A stretch of 64,000 bases of DNA from Streptomyces sp. 549. GTDB taxonomy: Bacteria; Actinomycetota; Actinomycetes; Streptomycetales; Streptomycetaceae. Positions 36,597 through 46,351 of this stretch are shown in pieces. The stretch's first letter is position 1, and each line of letters begins with the position of its first letter. A model generated the notes under the pieces. The model did not search any database. It had not been told where the DNA came from and saw only the letters and a program-made list of their open reading frames with translations. The translations under genes and the position numbers were made by a program. The stretch spans positions 62,001 to 126,000 of the forward strand of contig NZ_JASKMT010000014.1 in NCBI RefSeq assembly GCF_030124175.1, written 5' to 3'.

Positions 36597-38177
36597 ATGC
36601 AGCCCACGCTCGCCTCGCTCGTACAGCACTCCTCGCTGAAGCTGACCGTGCTCGCCGGCGAGGGCCGCCTGTCGATGCCCATCCGCTGGGCCCAGGTCAG
36701 CGAGCTGGAGGACCCCGTCCCCTACCTCGACGGCGGCGAACTGCTGCTGATCACCGCGATGAAGATCGACGCGGAGAACCCCGACGCCATGCGCCGCTAC
36801 GTCGACCGGCTGGCGGGTGCCGGCGTGATCGGGCTGGGGTTCGCCGCCGGGGTCAACTACGAACAGGTCCCGCAGGCACTGGTCGACGCCGCCAAGGAGG
36901 CGGACTTCCCGCTGCTGGAGGTACCGCGCCGCACGCCGTTCATCGCCATCACCAAGGCGGTCTCGGCGGCCATCGCCGCCGAGCAGTACCGCTCGGTCAC
37001 CGCGGGCTTCGAGGCTCAGCGGGAACTGACCCGGGCCGCGCTGACCGCCGAGGGGCCCGCCGCGCTGCTCGGCAGGCTCGCCGTGCACGTCGGCGGCTGG
37101 GCGGCGCTCTACGACGTGTCCGGCGCGCTGGTCGACGCCGCCCCGACCTGGGCGGAGCGCCGGGCGGGCCGGCTGAGAGTCGACGTCGAGCGGCTCCGGG
37201 ACCGGCCCGCACCGGCGAGCGCCGTGGTGAGCACCGCCGACGGGGACGACCGGGTGGAGCTCCAGACGATCGGCAGCGGCCGTCGCGTCCGGGCGGTCCT
37301 CGCGGTGGGCACCGGTGCGGCTCCGGGAACAGCCGAGCGGTACGCGGTGAACTCGGCGGTGGCACTGCTGACGCTCACCACCGAACGGTCCCGGGCGCTC
37401 CAGGAGGCCGAGCAGCGGCTCGGCGGCGCGGTGCTGCGCATGCTGATGTCCGGCGAGGCCGGTCACGCCCGGGCCGTCGCGGGCAGCCTCTACGGCGGCC
37501 TGCTGGACTTCCCGCTGCGCGTCATGGTCGCCGAGGCGTCCAACGGTTCCGAGGCGCCGGCCGACCCGCCGGAGCCCGGCCCGCTCGACCTGCTGACCGA
37601 GGCCGTGGAGGCCGGTGCCGCGCGCAGCGGTGAGGCGGTGCTCGTCGTGCCCGACGGGGGCCGGCTGATCGTGCTCGCCGCCGACGGCGGCGCAGCGGTC
37701 ACCGCGTGCGCCGAGTACGTGCGCGGCGTCGCCGACCCGCTGGTGGTCGGTGTGTCCGCGCCCACCGGTATCGCCGCTGCTCCGGCCGCCTTCAAGCAGG
37801 CGGACCAGGCGCTGTCGGTGGCCCGGCGGCGCGGCTCGCCGATGGTCGAGCACGAGGACATGGCCTCCGGCTCGGTGCTGCCGCTGCTCGCCGAGGACGC
37901 GGTGAAGGCGTTCGCCGACGGCATGCTGCGGCCCCTGCACGAGCACGACGCGAACGGGCGGGGCGACCTCGTCGCCTCGCTGCGCGCCTGGCTGTCGCGG
38001 CACGGTCAGTGGGACGCCGCCGCAGCCGACCTGGGCGTGCACCGGCACACGCTGCGGTACCGGATGCGCCGCGTCGAGGAGATCCTCGGCCGGTCCCTGG
38101 ACGACCCGGACGTGCGCATGGAGCTGTGGCTCTCGCTGAAGGCAACCCATGTGCCCGGCGTGAGCCACAGCTCCTGA
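36597..38177 (+). CDS. PucR family transcriptional regulator
   Basis: A 526-residue regulator. The N-terminal PucR domain covers about residues 5-125 (WAQVSELEDPVPYLDGGELL). A central GGDEF-like/ligand region follows, and the C-terminal helix-turn-helix is HTH_30 type (AAADLGVHRHTLRYRMRRVEE, here at about residues 480-500). ATG at 36597 chosen because homologous sequence starts there (MQPTLASLV). PucR-type proteins often control purine, amine or GABA use. Lying between gabT and a semialdehyde dehydrogenase, it is a good candidate regulator of both (inference). Confidence 0.9.
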   Translation: MQPTLASLVQHSSLKLTVLAGEGRLSMPIRWAQVSELEDPVPYLDGGELLLITAMKIDAENPDAMRRYVDRLAGAGVIGLGFAAGVNYEQVPQALVDAAKEADFPLLEVPRRTPFIAITKAVSAAIAAEQYRSVTAGFEAQRELTRAALTAEGPAALLGRLAVHVGGWAALYDVSGALVDAAPTWAERRAGRLRVDVERLRDRPAPASAVVSTADGDDRVELQTIGSGRRVRAVLAVGTGAAPGTAERYAVNSAVALLTLTTERSRALQEAEQRLGGAVLRMLMSGEAGHARAVAGSLYGGLLDFPLRVMVAEASNGSEAPADPPEPGPLDLLTEAVEAGAARSGEAVLVVPDGGRLIVLAADGGAAVTACAEYVRGVADPLVVGVSAPTGIAAAPAAFKQADQALSVARRRGSPMVEHEDMASGSVLPLLAEDAVKAFADGMLRPLHEHDANGRGDLVASLRAWLSRHGQWDAAAADLGVHRHTLRYRMRRVEEILGRSLDDPDVRMELWLSLKATHVPGVSHSS

Positions 38178-38264
38178 AACCACCGCTTCACCGGCTCACC
38201 GGCGTGGTGCCGGGCCCGCCGGCGTCCCTTCCCGTGAGGGGCGGGGCGCCGACGGGCGCGGCGG

Positions 38265-39575
38265 TCAGGTCGCGCAGTACTGCGCGGCCTTGCCGATCGA
38301 GCGGTACATGCAGTCGGCGTTCTCCAGCAGGAGCAGCACCGCCTCGCGGTTGCGCGCCGTCTCCCGGTCGATGACGCTGCCCGGCGGGTAGAACCCGTCG
38401 CGGTGGCCCGACGGCGGGTACATCTCGAAGGTGTAGGTGAAGATCTTCTGGCTTCCCCACATCCAGTCGCCGATGGTGCCGTCGGTGATGTAGAGGTCGC
38501 TGGACTGCTGCGGCCGGTAGCCGTTGCTGCGGGCCATCTGCGTGCCGACCGCGGCGTGTGCGTCCCGGTCGTCCTGGGTGAGGCCCGCCGCGGTGTCGGC
38601 GTAGGTGTAGCCGTAGGGCCACAGCACCAGCTCACCGTAGGTGTGCCAGTCGATGTGCGCGGTGATCTGCTGCTTGCCGCCGATCACCCGGCTGCGCACG
38701 AAGTCGGCGATCACCTTCGTCTCCGGGCCCGACTCGGCGGCCCGGCCGCGGTAGGTCTGGCTGCTCGGGCTGGTGGACGACCCGCCGCAGCAGCCCCAGC
38801 GGTAGTTGAAGTTGCGGTTGATGTCCGTGCCGATCGCGGTGCTGCCGGAGTTGGGTTGCCGGTTCTTGCGCCAGTTGCGCCACGTGCCGGAGTCCTGGTC
38901 GTAGACCTTGCCGTCCGGGTTGAGCGACGGCACGATCCACACCTCGCGCTGGTCCAGCATGCGGGTGATGCGGGCGTCGCTGCCGTAGCGGGTGCCGAAC
39001 TCGCGCAGCATGTACAGCGCCATCTCGGTGGTGAGGTGCTCACGGGCGTGCATGTTGTGGGTGAAGAGCACCTCGGGCTTGTTCTCGTCGACCCGCACGT
39101 TGGAGCTGACCTTGACCGCGAATATCTCGCGCCCCTGGTGGCTCCGGCCGATGACCCGGCGGCTCATGAGGTCGGGGTACTGCCGCACGAGGGTGTCGAC
39201 GGCCGCCGACATGCGCGCGTAGCTGTGGTAGTCGGAGGGCGCGGCGGCCAGGACCTCGTCCCGGTCGGCCACGTCGGGCAGGGCCTTGGTGGTGAAGCCC
39301 CGGCTTCGCAGGGCCGCGGCCTCAGCCGGGCCCGCGGTGACGACGAGGGAGTCGCCGTTCACCTCGTCGATGGCGGCACCGGTGTCGGCGACCGCCGTGC
39401 GCTCGGCACGGGTGTCGGCGCCGGTGACCTGGTACTGCCGTTCCGCCGGTTGTTCGGCCCGCGAGCGGTCCGCCGCGGGTGACGCGGTGGCCTGGGCGCC
39501 CAACGGCACGGCCAGGGCGAGAGTGAGCAGGACGGCGGCGGAGGTGGTCCGCCGGCCGCGCTTGGGAAAGCGCAT
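38265..39575 (-). CDS. Secreted M14 family zinc carboxypeptidase
   Basis: A 436-residue exported metallocarboxypeptidase. The signal peptide covers about residues 1-32 (hydrophobic [14 protein letters not shown], then AQATA). A propeptide of about 80 residues follows. Zinc ligands are H176 and E179 (NMHAREHLT) and the His in HIDWHTYGE. The catalytic Glu is in [17 protein letters not shown] carries the substrate-binding Asn-Arg pair. Removes C-terminal residues from peptides outside the cell. Paired cysteines suggest disulfides. Confidence 0.93.
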   Translation of the reverse strand: MRFPKRGRRTTSAAVLLTLALAVPLGAQATASPAADRSRAEQPAERQYQVTGADTRAERTAVADTGAAIDEVNGDSLVVTAGPAEAAALRSRGFTTKALPDVADRDEVLAAAPSDYHSYARMSAAVDTLVRQYPDLMSRRVIGRSHQGREIFAVKVSSNVRVDENKPEVLFTHNMHAREHLTTEMALYMLREFGTRYGSDARITRMLDQREVWIVPSLNPDGKVYDQDSGTWRNWRKNRQPNSGSTAIGTDINRNFNYRWGCCGGSSTSPSSQTYRGRAAESGPETKVIADFVRSRVIGGKQQITAHIDWHTYGELVLWPYGYTYADTAAGLTQDDRDAHAAVGTQMARSNGYRPQQSSDLYITDGTIGDWMWGSQKIFTYTFEMYPPSGHRDGFYPPGSVIDRETARNREAVLLLLENADCMYRSIGKAAQYCAT

Positions 39576-39796
39576 CGCATCTCCTGGGGTGTCCAGTTCG
39601 AGACGGGGTGGGGTGCGCGTGCGGCGATATCCTTGCCTGCTGTCATGTCTTGGTCAATGGCTCTTTCGGGTCAGTGCCAAAGCGGAGCGGGCACGCCCGG
39701 CAGTGCGCCGCGCCGGACAAGAGGAAGAGGCGGACGAAAGCCCTACGGTGGACACAGAGCACCAACCCCACGACATTCGGAAGGCCGGGATCCGCA

Positions 39797-41251
39797 GTGA
39801 CTGAAGCGACTTCCACCCACGCGTTCTGGCTCGCCGGCCGCGAGGCGACCGGCGACGAGACCTTCGAGGTCACCTCGCCCTGGGACGGCCGGACCGTCGG
39901 CCGTGCCGCCGTCCCCACCGACGCTCAGGTCGAGGAGGCGGTGGCCGCCGCCGCGGCCGTCGCCGAGGAGTTCGCCGCGACCCCCGCGCACGTCCGTGCC
40001 GCCGCCCTCGACCACGTCGTGCGACGGCTCGGCGAACGCTCCGAGGAGATCGCCCGGCTCATCTCCGCCGAGAACGGCAAGCCGATGAAGTGGGCCCGCG
40101 GCGAGGTCGGCCGCTGCTCCTCGGTGTTCCGCTGGGCCGCAGACGAGGCCCGCCGCTTCAACGGCGGCGAGGCGCAGCGCCTCGACTCCGACGCCGGCGG
40201 TACCGGACGCCTCGCCCTCACCCGGCGCTTCCCCCTGGGCACCGTGCTCGGCATCGCCCCGTTCAACTTCCCCCTGAACCTGTGCGCGCACAAGGTCGCC
40301 CCGGCCATCGCCGCCGGCGCCCCCATCATCCTCAAGCCCGCCCCGGCCACCCCGCTGTCCGCGCTCGTGCTCGGCGAGATCCTGGCCGAGACGGACCTGC
40401 CCGCCGGCTCCTGGTCGGTGCTGCCGGTCCCCAACGACCGCATGCCCGCCCTCGTCCAGGACGAGCGGCTGCCGATCATCTCCTTCACCGGCTCCGCCCC
40501 CGTGGGCTGGTCGATCCTCGACTCCGTGCCGCGCAAGCGCGTCACGCTGGAACTGGGCGGCAACGGCGCGGCCGTCGTGCTCGCCGACTACGCCTCCGAG
40601 AAGGACCTCGACTGGGCCGCCCAGCGCATCGCCACCTTCTCCAACTACCAGGGCGGCCAGTCCTGCATCTCCGTGCAGCGGGTCATCGCCGACACCGCCG
40701 TCTACGACCGCCTGGTGCCCAAGGTCGTCGCGGCCGTCGAGGCGCTGAACACCGGTGACCCGTCCGACGACGCCACCGACGTCGGCCCGCTGGTCAGCGA
40801 GGAAGCCGCCAAGCGCGTCGAGAGCTGGGTCGAGGAGGCCGTCGCCGCCGGCGCCCGGCTGCTCACCGGCGGCAAGCGCGACGGCGCCACCTTCGCGCCC
40901 ACCGCCCTGGAGAACGTGCCCGCCGACACCCAGCTCGGCCACGAGGAGGTCTTCGGCCCGGTGATGACCTTCACCCGGGTCGACGGTGAGGACGAGGCCT
41001 TCGCCGCGGCCAACAACTCCCAGTACGGCCTGCAGGCCGGGGTCTTCACCCACGACGTGCAGACCGCCTTCCGCGCCCACCGGGCGCTGGAGGTCGGCGG
41101 CGTGATCATCGGTGACGTGCCCTCCTACCGCGCCGACCAGATGCCCTACGGCGGCGTCAAGCAGTCCGGCGTCGGCCGCGAGGGCGTGCGGTTCGCGATG
41201 GAGGACTACACCTACGAGCGGGTCATGGTGTTCACCGGCCTCGACCTCTGA
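39797..41251 (+). CDS. Aldehyde dehydrogenase, succinate-semialdehyde type
   Basis: A 484-residue aldehyde dehydrogenase. Catalytic residues are E252 (TLELGGNGA) and C290 (GGQSCISVQR), and the cofactor segment is APFNFPL at residues 154-160. The GGQSCI pattern and length fit semialdehyde dehydrogenases rather than the aminobutyraldehyde enzymes elsewhere in the window. With gabT at 32044 it would complete GABA to succinate. GTG start at 39797 (the frame is open far upstream but the extra residues are unlike the family). Confidence 0.85.
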   Translation: MTEATSTHAFWLAGREATGDETFEVTSPWDGRTVGRAAVPTDAQVEEAVAAAAAVAEEFAATPAHVRAAALDHVVRRLGERSEEIARLISAENGKPMKWARGEVGRCSSVFRWAADEARRFNGGEAQRLDSDAGGTGRLALTRRFPLGTVLGIAPFNFPLNLCAHKVAPAIAAGAPIILKPAPATPLSALVLGEILAETDLPAGSWSVLPVPNDRMPALVQDERLPIISFTGSAPVGWSILDSVPRKRVTLELGGNGAAVVLADYASEKDLDWAAQRIATFSNYQGGQSCISVQRVIADTAVYDRLVPKVVAAVEALNTGDPSDDATDVGPLVSEEAAKRVESWVEEAVAAGARLLTGGKRDGATFAPTALENVPADTQLGHEEVFGPVMTFTRVDGEDEAFAAANNSQYGLQAGVFTHDVQTAFRAHRALEVGGVIIGDVPSYRADQMPYGGVKQSGVGREGVRFAMEDYTYERVMVFTGLDL

Positions 41252-41265
41252 GCCACCCTCACCCC

Positions 41266-41318
41266 GCGGGCGGACGGCCCGGGACCGGACACCGGTGCCG
41301 GGCCGTCCGGCTGCCCGC
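41266..41318 (+). terminator. Strong terminator after the semialdehyde dehydrogenase
   Basis: GCGGGC plus GGACGGCCCGG (41266-41282) pairs with CCGGGCCGTCC (41298-41308) and GCCCGC (41313-41318), 17 pairs with a small internal bulge. Confidence 0.75.
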
Positions 41319-41471
41319 GCCCCGAGGACCCGAGCCGTGCACCCGGCCCGGCGACCCGGCGCACGACGTCCGCCGCCTGGCATGGACGGGACGGATCGGG
41401 TACATACGGATGAGTAGCACCAACCGGTAGGCGAACGGGAATGTGCCCCTACTCAGCGTCGAGGTGAGTCC

Positions 41472-43403
41472 ATGTCCGCGCAAACCCCCAGCTCCGCCCC
41501 CAAAGCGGTGACCGAGCGCGAAGCGCGCGAGGTAGCCGAGGCCGCCCGCGAACAGGACTGGCGAAAGCCCAGCTTCGCCAAGGAACTCTTCCTCGGCCGC
41601 TTCCGCCTCGACCTCATCCACCCGCACCCCGAACCGGCGCCGGACGACGTCGAACGCGGCGAGGCGTTCCTCGCCCGCCTGCGGGAGTTCTGCCGGACCC
41701 GTATCGACGGCGGACTCATCGAGCGCGAGGCGCGGATCCCCGACGAGGTGGTGGCCGGGCTGCGCGAGATCGGCGCACTCGGCATGAAGATCGACACCCG
41801 GTACGGCGGGCTGGGCCTCAGCCAGCTCTACTACAACCGCGCCCTCGCCCTCGTCGGCTCCGCCAGCCCCGCCGTCGGCGCGCTGCTCTCCGCCCACCAG
41901 TCCATCGGCGTACCGCAGCCCGTCAAGACGTTCGGCACGCAGGAGCAGAAGGACGCCTTCCTGCCGCGCTGCGCCACCACCGACATCTCCGCGTTCCTGC
42001 TGACCGAACCCGACGTCGGCTCCGACCCGGCCCGGCTCGCGACGACCGCCGTGCCCGACGGCGACGACTACCTGCTCGACGGCGTCAAACTGTGGACCAC
42101 CAACGGAGTGGTCGCCGACCTCCTGGTGGTCATGGCCCGCGTCCCCCGCTCGGAGGGGCGCAAGGGCGGCATCTCGGCGTTCGTCGTGGAAGCCGACGCC
42201 GAAGGTGTGACCGTGGAGAACCGCAACGCCTTCATGGGCCTGCGCGGCATCGAGAACGGCGTCACCCGCTTCCACCAGGTACGTGTCCCGGCCGCGAACC
42301 GCATCGGGCCGGAGGGCGCCGGCCTGAAGATCGCCCTGACCACGCTCAACACCGGCCGCCTGTCGCTGCCGGCGATGTGCGTCGGCGCCGGCAAGTGGGC
42401 CCTGAAGATCGCCCGCGAGTGGAGCGCCGAACGCGTCCAGTGGGGCAAGCCCGTCGCCGAACACGAGGCCGTCGGCTCGAAGATGTCCTTCATCGCCGCG
42501 ACCACGTTCGCCATGGAAGCCGTCCTTGACCTCTGCTCGCAGATGGCCGACGAGGACCGCAACGACATCCGCATCGAGGCGGCACTGGCCAAGCTGTACG
42601 GCTCGGAGATGGCCTGGCTGATCGCCGACGAACTCGTCCAGATCCGCGGCGGCCGCGGATTCGAGACCGCCGACTCGCTCGCCGCCCGCGGCGAACGCGG
42701 CGTGCCCGCTGAGCAGTTGCTGCGCGACCTGCGCATCAACCGCATCTTCGAGGGCTCAACCGAGATCATGCACCTGCTGATCGCCCGCGAGGCGGTGGAC
42801 GCGCACCTCAAGGTCGCCGGTGACCTCATCGACCCGGACAAGTCCCTCCAGGACAAGGCGGTGGCCGGCGCCAAGGCCGGCGGGTTCTACGCCCGCTGGC
42901 TCCCGCAGCTCGTCGCCGGAACCGGCCAGCTCCCGTCGTCCTACGCGGAGTTCGGCTCACTCGCCACCCACCTCCGCTACGTCGAGCGGCACTCGCGCAA
43001 GCTGGCCAGGGCCACCTTCTACGCCATGTCGCGCTGGCAGGGGAAGATGGAGACCAAGCAGGGCTTCCTGGGCCGCATCGTCGACATCGGCGCCGAACTG
43101 TTCGCCATGAGCGCGGTCTGCGTCCGCGCCGAGAAGCTCGCCGCGGACGGCAAGGACGGACGCGCGGCCCGGCAGCTGGCCGACGCCTTCTGCCGACAGG
43201 CCCGCATCCGAGTCGACGAACTGTTCGCGCGGCTGTGGACCAACACCGACGACGTCGACCGCAAGGTGGTACGCGGCATCCTCGACGGCGCCTACACCTG
43301 GCTTGAGGACGGCATCGTCGACCCGTCCACCGACGGCCCCTGGATCGCCGAGGCGGCCCCGGGCCCGTCGAAGGCGGAGAACCTCCACCGCCCGGTGCGC
43401 TGA
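41472..43403 (+). CDS. Acyl-CoA dehydrogenase family protein
   Basis: A 643-residue flavoprotein that introduces a trans-2 double bond into acyl-CoA. Helical N-terminal domain, beta-barrel middle (LLTEPDVGSDPARL near residue 180, DGVKLWTTNG) and helical C-terminal domain with RIFEGSTEIMHLLIARE. It is longer than ordinary acyl-CoA dehydrogenases (about 380 residues), with an extra C-terminal domain as in very-long-chain-type enzymes. Electron acceptor is probably ETF. ATG at 41472 with GAGGTGA upstream. Monocistronic. Confidence 0.9.
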   Translation: MSAQTPSSAPKAVTEREAREVAEAAREQDWRKPSFAKELFLGRFRLDLIHPHPEPAPDDVERGEAFLARLREFCRTRIDGGLIEREARIPDEVVAGLREIGALGMKIDTRYGGLGLSQLYYNRALALVGSASPAVGALLSAHQSIGVPQPVKTFGTQEQKDAFLPRCATTDISAFLLTEPDVGSDPARLATTAVPDGDDYLLDGVKLWTTNGVVADLLVVMARVPRSEGRKGGISAFVVEADAEGVTVENRNAFMGLRGIENGVTRFHQVRVPAANRIGPEGAGLKIALTTLNTGRLSLPAMCVGAGKWALKIAREWSAERVQWGKPVAEHEAVGSKMSFIAATTFAMEAVLDLCSQMADEDRNDIRIEAALAKLYGSEMAWLIADELVQIRGGRGFETADSLAARGERGVPAEQLLRDLRINRIFEGSTEIMHLLIAREAVDAHLKVAGDLIDPDKSLQDKAVAGAKAGGFYARWLPQLVAGTGQLPSSYAEFGSLATHLRYVERHSRKLARATFYAMSRWQGKMETKQGFLGRIVDIGAELFAMSAVCVRAEKLAADGKDGRAARQLADAFCRQARIRVDELFARLWTNTDDVDRKVVRGILDGAYTWLEDGIVDPSTDGPWIAEAAPGPSKAENLHRPVR

Positions 43404-43441
43404 CCGGCCACCGGCAGTCGTCCTTCGGGCCGCCCCTCCGG

Positions 43442-43493
43442 CGGCGGAAAGCCCGCCTGGTGCCGTATGCCACGGCCGTCCGGGCTTCCGCCG
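43442..43493. terminator. Bidirectional terminator between acyl-CoA dehydrogenase and lipoprotein genes
   Basis: CGGCGGAAAGCCCG at 43442-43455 pairs with CGGGCTTCCGCCG at 43481-43493 with one bulged A. It lies between convergent genes. Confidence 0.65.
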
Positions 43494-43512
43494 TCGGTGC
43501 GCGGTCGCGCGC

Positions 43513-44046
43513 TCAGCCCTTCTCGCACGGCTGCTTGGCGATCAGCTTCTCGGTGAGGTCGCGGGCGAAGACGTCGGCCTTCTTCTCGAAGTCCTTCTGG
43601 TCGGCTTCCCGCACAGTGGTGAGGACGGAGTAGTATTCCGCCTTCTTTTTATCGTTGCGGCATTTCGAGATGTTAACCACTCCGCCGGGCCAAGAGGCAA
43701 ACGAGTCTCCACTTCGCTGTTCGGCGTGGGAGTACCTCTCTTCATGAGCGACTTGCAGAGAGGTCTTGCTCTCGTCGTGCCACTTCCCTCGGGTGACAAT
43801 TATAGCCGTGCTGTCGATTCGCAACTTGCAACTGTACAGTCGCTCTCCGATTCCATAATTCTCTTCGTTCTGAGAGGAGTGATCCCCCGGAGGAAGAAGG
43901 TTGTCTAGGAGATCTCGTTCCACCGGTACGCCGCAGATGTCTTCGGGTACGGAATAGTTCTTTCCATCGGAACAGGAAGTCATTGTCAGGAGTGTCGCCG
44001 CCGTGAGCGCGGCCGTTCCTAGTCTACGGTGTCGCTTGCTGACCAT
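43513..44046 (-). CDS. Low-GC lipoprotein, function unknown
   Basis: A 177-residue predicted lipoprotein: basic N-terminus, hydrophobic AALTAATLLTMT and lipobox MTSC (C25). The mature part has a CGVPVERDLL motif, two later cysteines (YSCKLR, ISKCRND) and a C-terminal helical stretch. Layout is reminiscent of DUF3558-type lipoproteins. G+C is near 50% in places, well below neighbours, with rare codons, which suggests recent acquisition. The ATG lies 28 bp inside the 3' end of the gene upstream, so they are probably co-translated. It could be an immunity or assembly partner of that protein. Confidence 0.75.
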   Translation of the reverse strand: MVSKRHRRLGTAALTAATLLTMTSCSDGKNYSVPEDICGVPVERDLLDNLLPPGDHSSQNEENYGIGERLYSCKLRIDSTAIIVTRGKWHDESKTSLQVAHEERYSHAEQRSGDSFASWPGGVVNISKCRNDKKKAEYYSVLTTVREADQKDFEKKADVFARDLTEKLIAKQPCEKG

Positions 44047-46292
44047 GTCGCTCCTGCCGAGTGGCTATTGCTGGACTGCCTACGGGCGGTAGCGCGCAGG
44101 TCAACCCGCGTCTGCTCGTTGATATCGGGATTATCCGCAATCGCGCGATTCACTGCGTCTTCCGCATGAGAGATGACCGACTGGCGCCCCGTAGTGAAGT
44201 CCTTTCCGGCCTCGTTTGAAGCGCTCTCCTTGGCTTCTTCCTCTACCTGCTTGAGCATGCTCTCCTTGATATCCTCAACCGCCCAGTCTGCCAAGTCGCC
44301 GACCACCGGAACCCGATCGCCGATGGAGCCGGTTGCCAGGCTAAGAGTTCGCTCTACCCACTGCCCCTTCTTTTCCGCTGCTTCGATGAAATCTCCGCTA
44401 TCTGCTCGTGTGGCGTCTGCACGTGCTTGACTCATGATTCCGGAGATGGTTGCGCCAGGGTCGGCTGCGTTTTCTACGCGGATGCCGATATTCACTTGAG
44501 ATTCACCAGAGGGATTGATCGCCCTGTCCATCAGGAACTCCGTGTACGCGCGTTGCGCGTTGGTGATTGTTCCGTAGGAATCGGGTTCCCTTCCCAGTGC
44601 CTGGAGCAGTTTTCGTGCATCGTCGGGGTCGATTTGAGATGCAACTCCGAAGGGTGGGTAAGTTGTTGTGTCGCTGCCACTCTGAGAGATGCTCCTGTCG
44701 ACATCTGCGATATAGTCGGCAGTGATTCTTCCGAGGCTGTCGCGGATCGGGGAGAGTCTTTCCTTGTCGTCGAGAAGGTTCGGTTTCTCTCCGAATGCCT
44801 CGAAAATTTCCTGTGTAATACCTGCCGCCGCTTCCGAGTGCTTCGGCGGGATGGCGAGCGGGTCGCCGTCGTAGGGAACACCCGTGGTCGCTGCTTCCAG
44901 GGCATGCCCGAAGGCGTCAGGCCCGTGCTGGAGCGCGGCGGCGCGATCGTCGAAGCCTCCACCGGCGATGTCGACACCCCATGGGAAGTCCTCGCCTGCC
45001 ATCAGTTTCACGTAACTGCCGAAGTCGGCCTTCGCCCCCTTGTCCACCGACCCGTCCTCCCGGTAGGCGGTCGGGGTCTCGCTGAAGAACTTCTCCGCTG
45101 CCTCCGGGCTGTGGCCCAGGGCTTCGAGCACGCTGGTGATGGGGGCGTAGCCGGTGCCGACCTTGCCCGACGGGTTGAAGCCGTAGTCGGTGTCACCGCC
45201 GGACGGCATGTTGTGAACGAACTTCAGCGGGTCGTCCTTCTGCAACTGGACGACGTGTTCGGCGATGGGGTTGAGGAACGACGGGTCGTAGTCGCCGTAG
45301 CGCAGCAGGCCGCCGAGTACCTGGTAGCCGTACGGGCTGTTCCACGCACCCAACTTGACGTCCAGCGGCTGTGTGCCCAGGCGGCGGAACTCCTTGCCCC
45401 AGCTCTCCGGCAGGTGCTGCTTCGGGCCGTCGTGGCCCTTCGGCGCGTCCGGGTCGGTCGCGTTGGCGAGGGTGTGGCCCATGCCTCGCTGCAGTTCCCT
45501 GGCCAGGGCCAGGCGCTCGCTGTTGTCCCCGTCGGTGCCGTCCAGCGACATGCGGCCGTAGAACCGCAGCGCCTCCTCGGGCCCGCCTAGCCCCTTGTAG
45601 AAGCGGGTGGCGAACTCGCCGTTGGGTTCCTTGCCGTTGTGCTTGAGCAGCGTGTTCAGCTCGGCGTACTGCTTGTCGGTCATCTTCGGTCCCAGCGCGG
45701 CCAGTTCGTTGGCACGCTCGGCCTGGGCCTCGTCGAGGGACTTGTAGGTGGCGTGCCCGAAGTCGTGTGCGTCACCGCCGTGCGCCTTGCGCAGTGCTCG
45801 GGAGGCCGAGTTGTCGATCTCCTCCGCCCGGGCGATCAGCTGGTTGATCCGCCGCTGCAACGCCACCGGATCGAGGCCCTGCTCGGAGCCGGAGTCGGCC
45901 GTGGGGCCGGGGCCGCCGGGGCCCTGGCAGGTGACGGTCCCGTCCTTGTTGTCCCGGACGTGGATGAAGGCCGCCGATGCCTCGGACACGACCGCGGCGA
46001 GCTGCTTCTGCACCTCGACCAGGTCGGTGTGGGCGTCGCGGAGGACGTTGCGGATGCTTCTGGCCTGGGCCAGGGCGTCGCCGAACTCCTTGGAGGTCTT
46101 CTTCACGAACCGGCGGGTGACGGTGGCGTTGAGGCCGTCCCACCGGGCGCGTTCGGACTTCGCCAGCATGCCGTCGCGGGCGTCGCCGTCCAGCTTGTCG
46201 AGCCGCTGGACGAGGTCGGTCCAGTCCGTCACCGCCTTGCCGAGATCGTTGAAGGAGATCTGCCGGAGGTTCGAGAAGGTCAGGGCGGGCAC
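44019..46292 (-). CDS. Large WXG-like protein with low-GC C-terminal region
   Basis: A 757-residue protein with no signal peptide. Residues 1-110 are helical with a WDG at about 51-53, like the WXG100 fold of type VII secretion substrates. The middle (about 140-490) has repeated helical segments such as LRFYGRMSLDG and TSVLEALGHSPEAAEKFF, which recall a large uncharacterised streptomycete family (possibly DUF6571). From about residue 490 (44820 downwards) G+C falls from above 70% to about 55%. GTG start at 46292. Overlaps the lipoprotein gene. No catalytic motif recognised. Confidence 0.75.
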   Translation of the reverse strand: MPALTFSNLRQISFNDLGKAVTDWTDLVQRLDKLDGDARDGMLAKSERARWDGLNATVTRRFVKKTSKEFGDALAQARSIRNVLRDAHTDLVEVQKQLAAVVSEASAAFIHVRDNKDGTVTCQGPGGPGPTADSGSEQGLDPVALQRRINQLIARAEEIDNSASRALRKAHGGDAHDFGHATYKSLDEAQAERANELAALGPKMTDKQYAELNTLLKHNGKEPNGEFATRFYKGLGGPEEALRFYGRMSLDGTDGDNSERLALARELQRGMGHTLANATDPDAPKGHDGPKQHLPESWGKEFRRLGTQPLDVKLGAWNSPYGYQVLGGLLRYGDYDPSFLNPIAEHVVQLQKDDPLKFVHNMPSGGDTDYGFNPSGKVGTGYAPITSVLEALGHSPEAAEKFFSETPTAYREDGSVDKGAKADFGSYVKLMAGEDFPWGVDIAGGGFDDRAAALQHGPDAFGHALEAATTGVPYDGDPLAIPPKHSEAAAGITQEIFEAFGEKPNLLDDKERLSPIRDSLGRITADYIADVDRSISQSGSDTTTYPPFGVASQIDPDDARKLLQALGREPDSYGTITNAQRAYTEFLMDRAINPSGESQVNIGIRVENAADPGATISGIMSQARADATRADSGDFIEAAEKKGQWVERTLSLATGSIGDRVPVVGDLADWAVEDIKESMLKQVEEEAKESASNEAGKDFTTGRQSVISHAEDAVNRAIADNPDINEQTRVDLRATARRQSSNSHSAGATWSASDTVD

Positions 46293-46311
46293 TGCGGGCT
46301 CCCGTGCACTG

Positions 46312-46351
46312 GAACCGGTCGGGTGTTCACCGAACCGGTCGGGGTTTCACT
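46312..46351. repeat. 20-bp imperfect tandem repeat between the two WXG-like genes
   Basis: GAACCGGTCGGGTGTTCACC (46312-46331) is followed directly by GAACCGGTCGGGGTTTCACT (46332-46351), then a weaker third copy starting TGAACTGGTCGAGG. The second overlaps the 3' end of the 46347-46904 gene. Confidence 0.7.
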
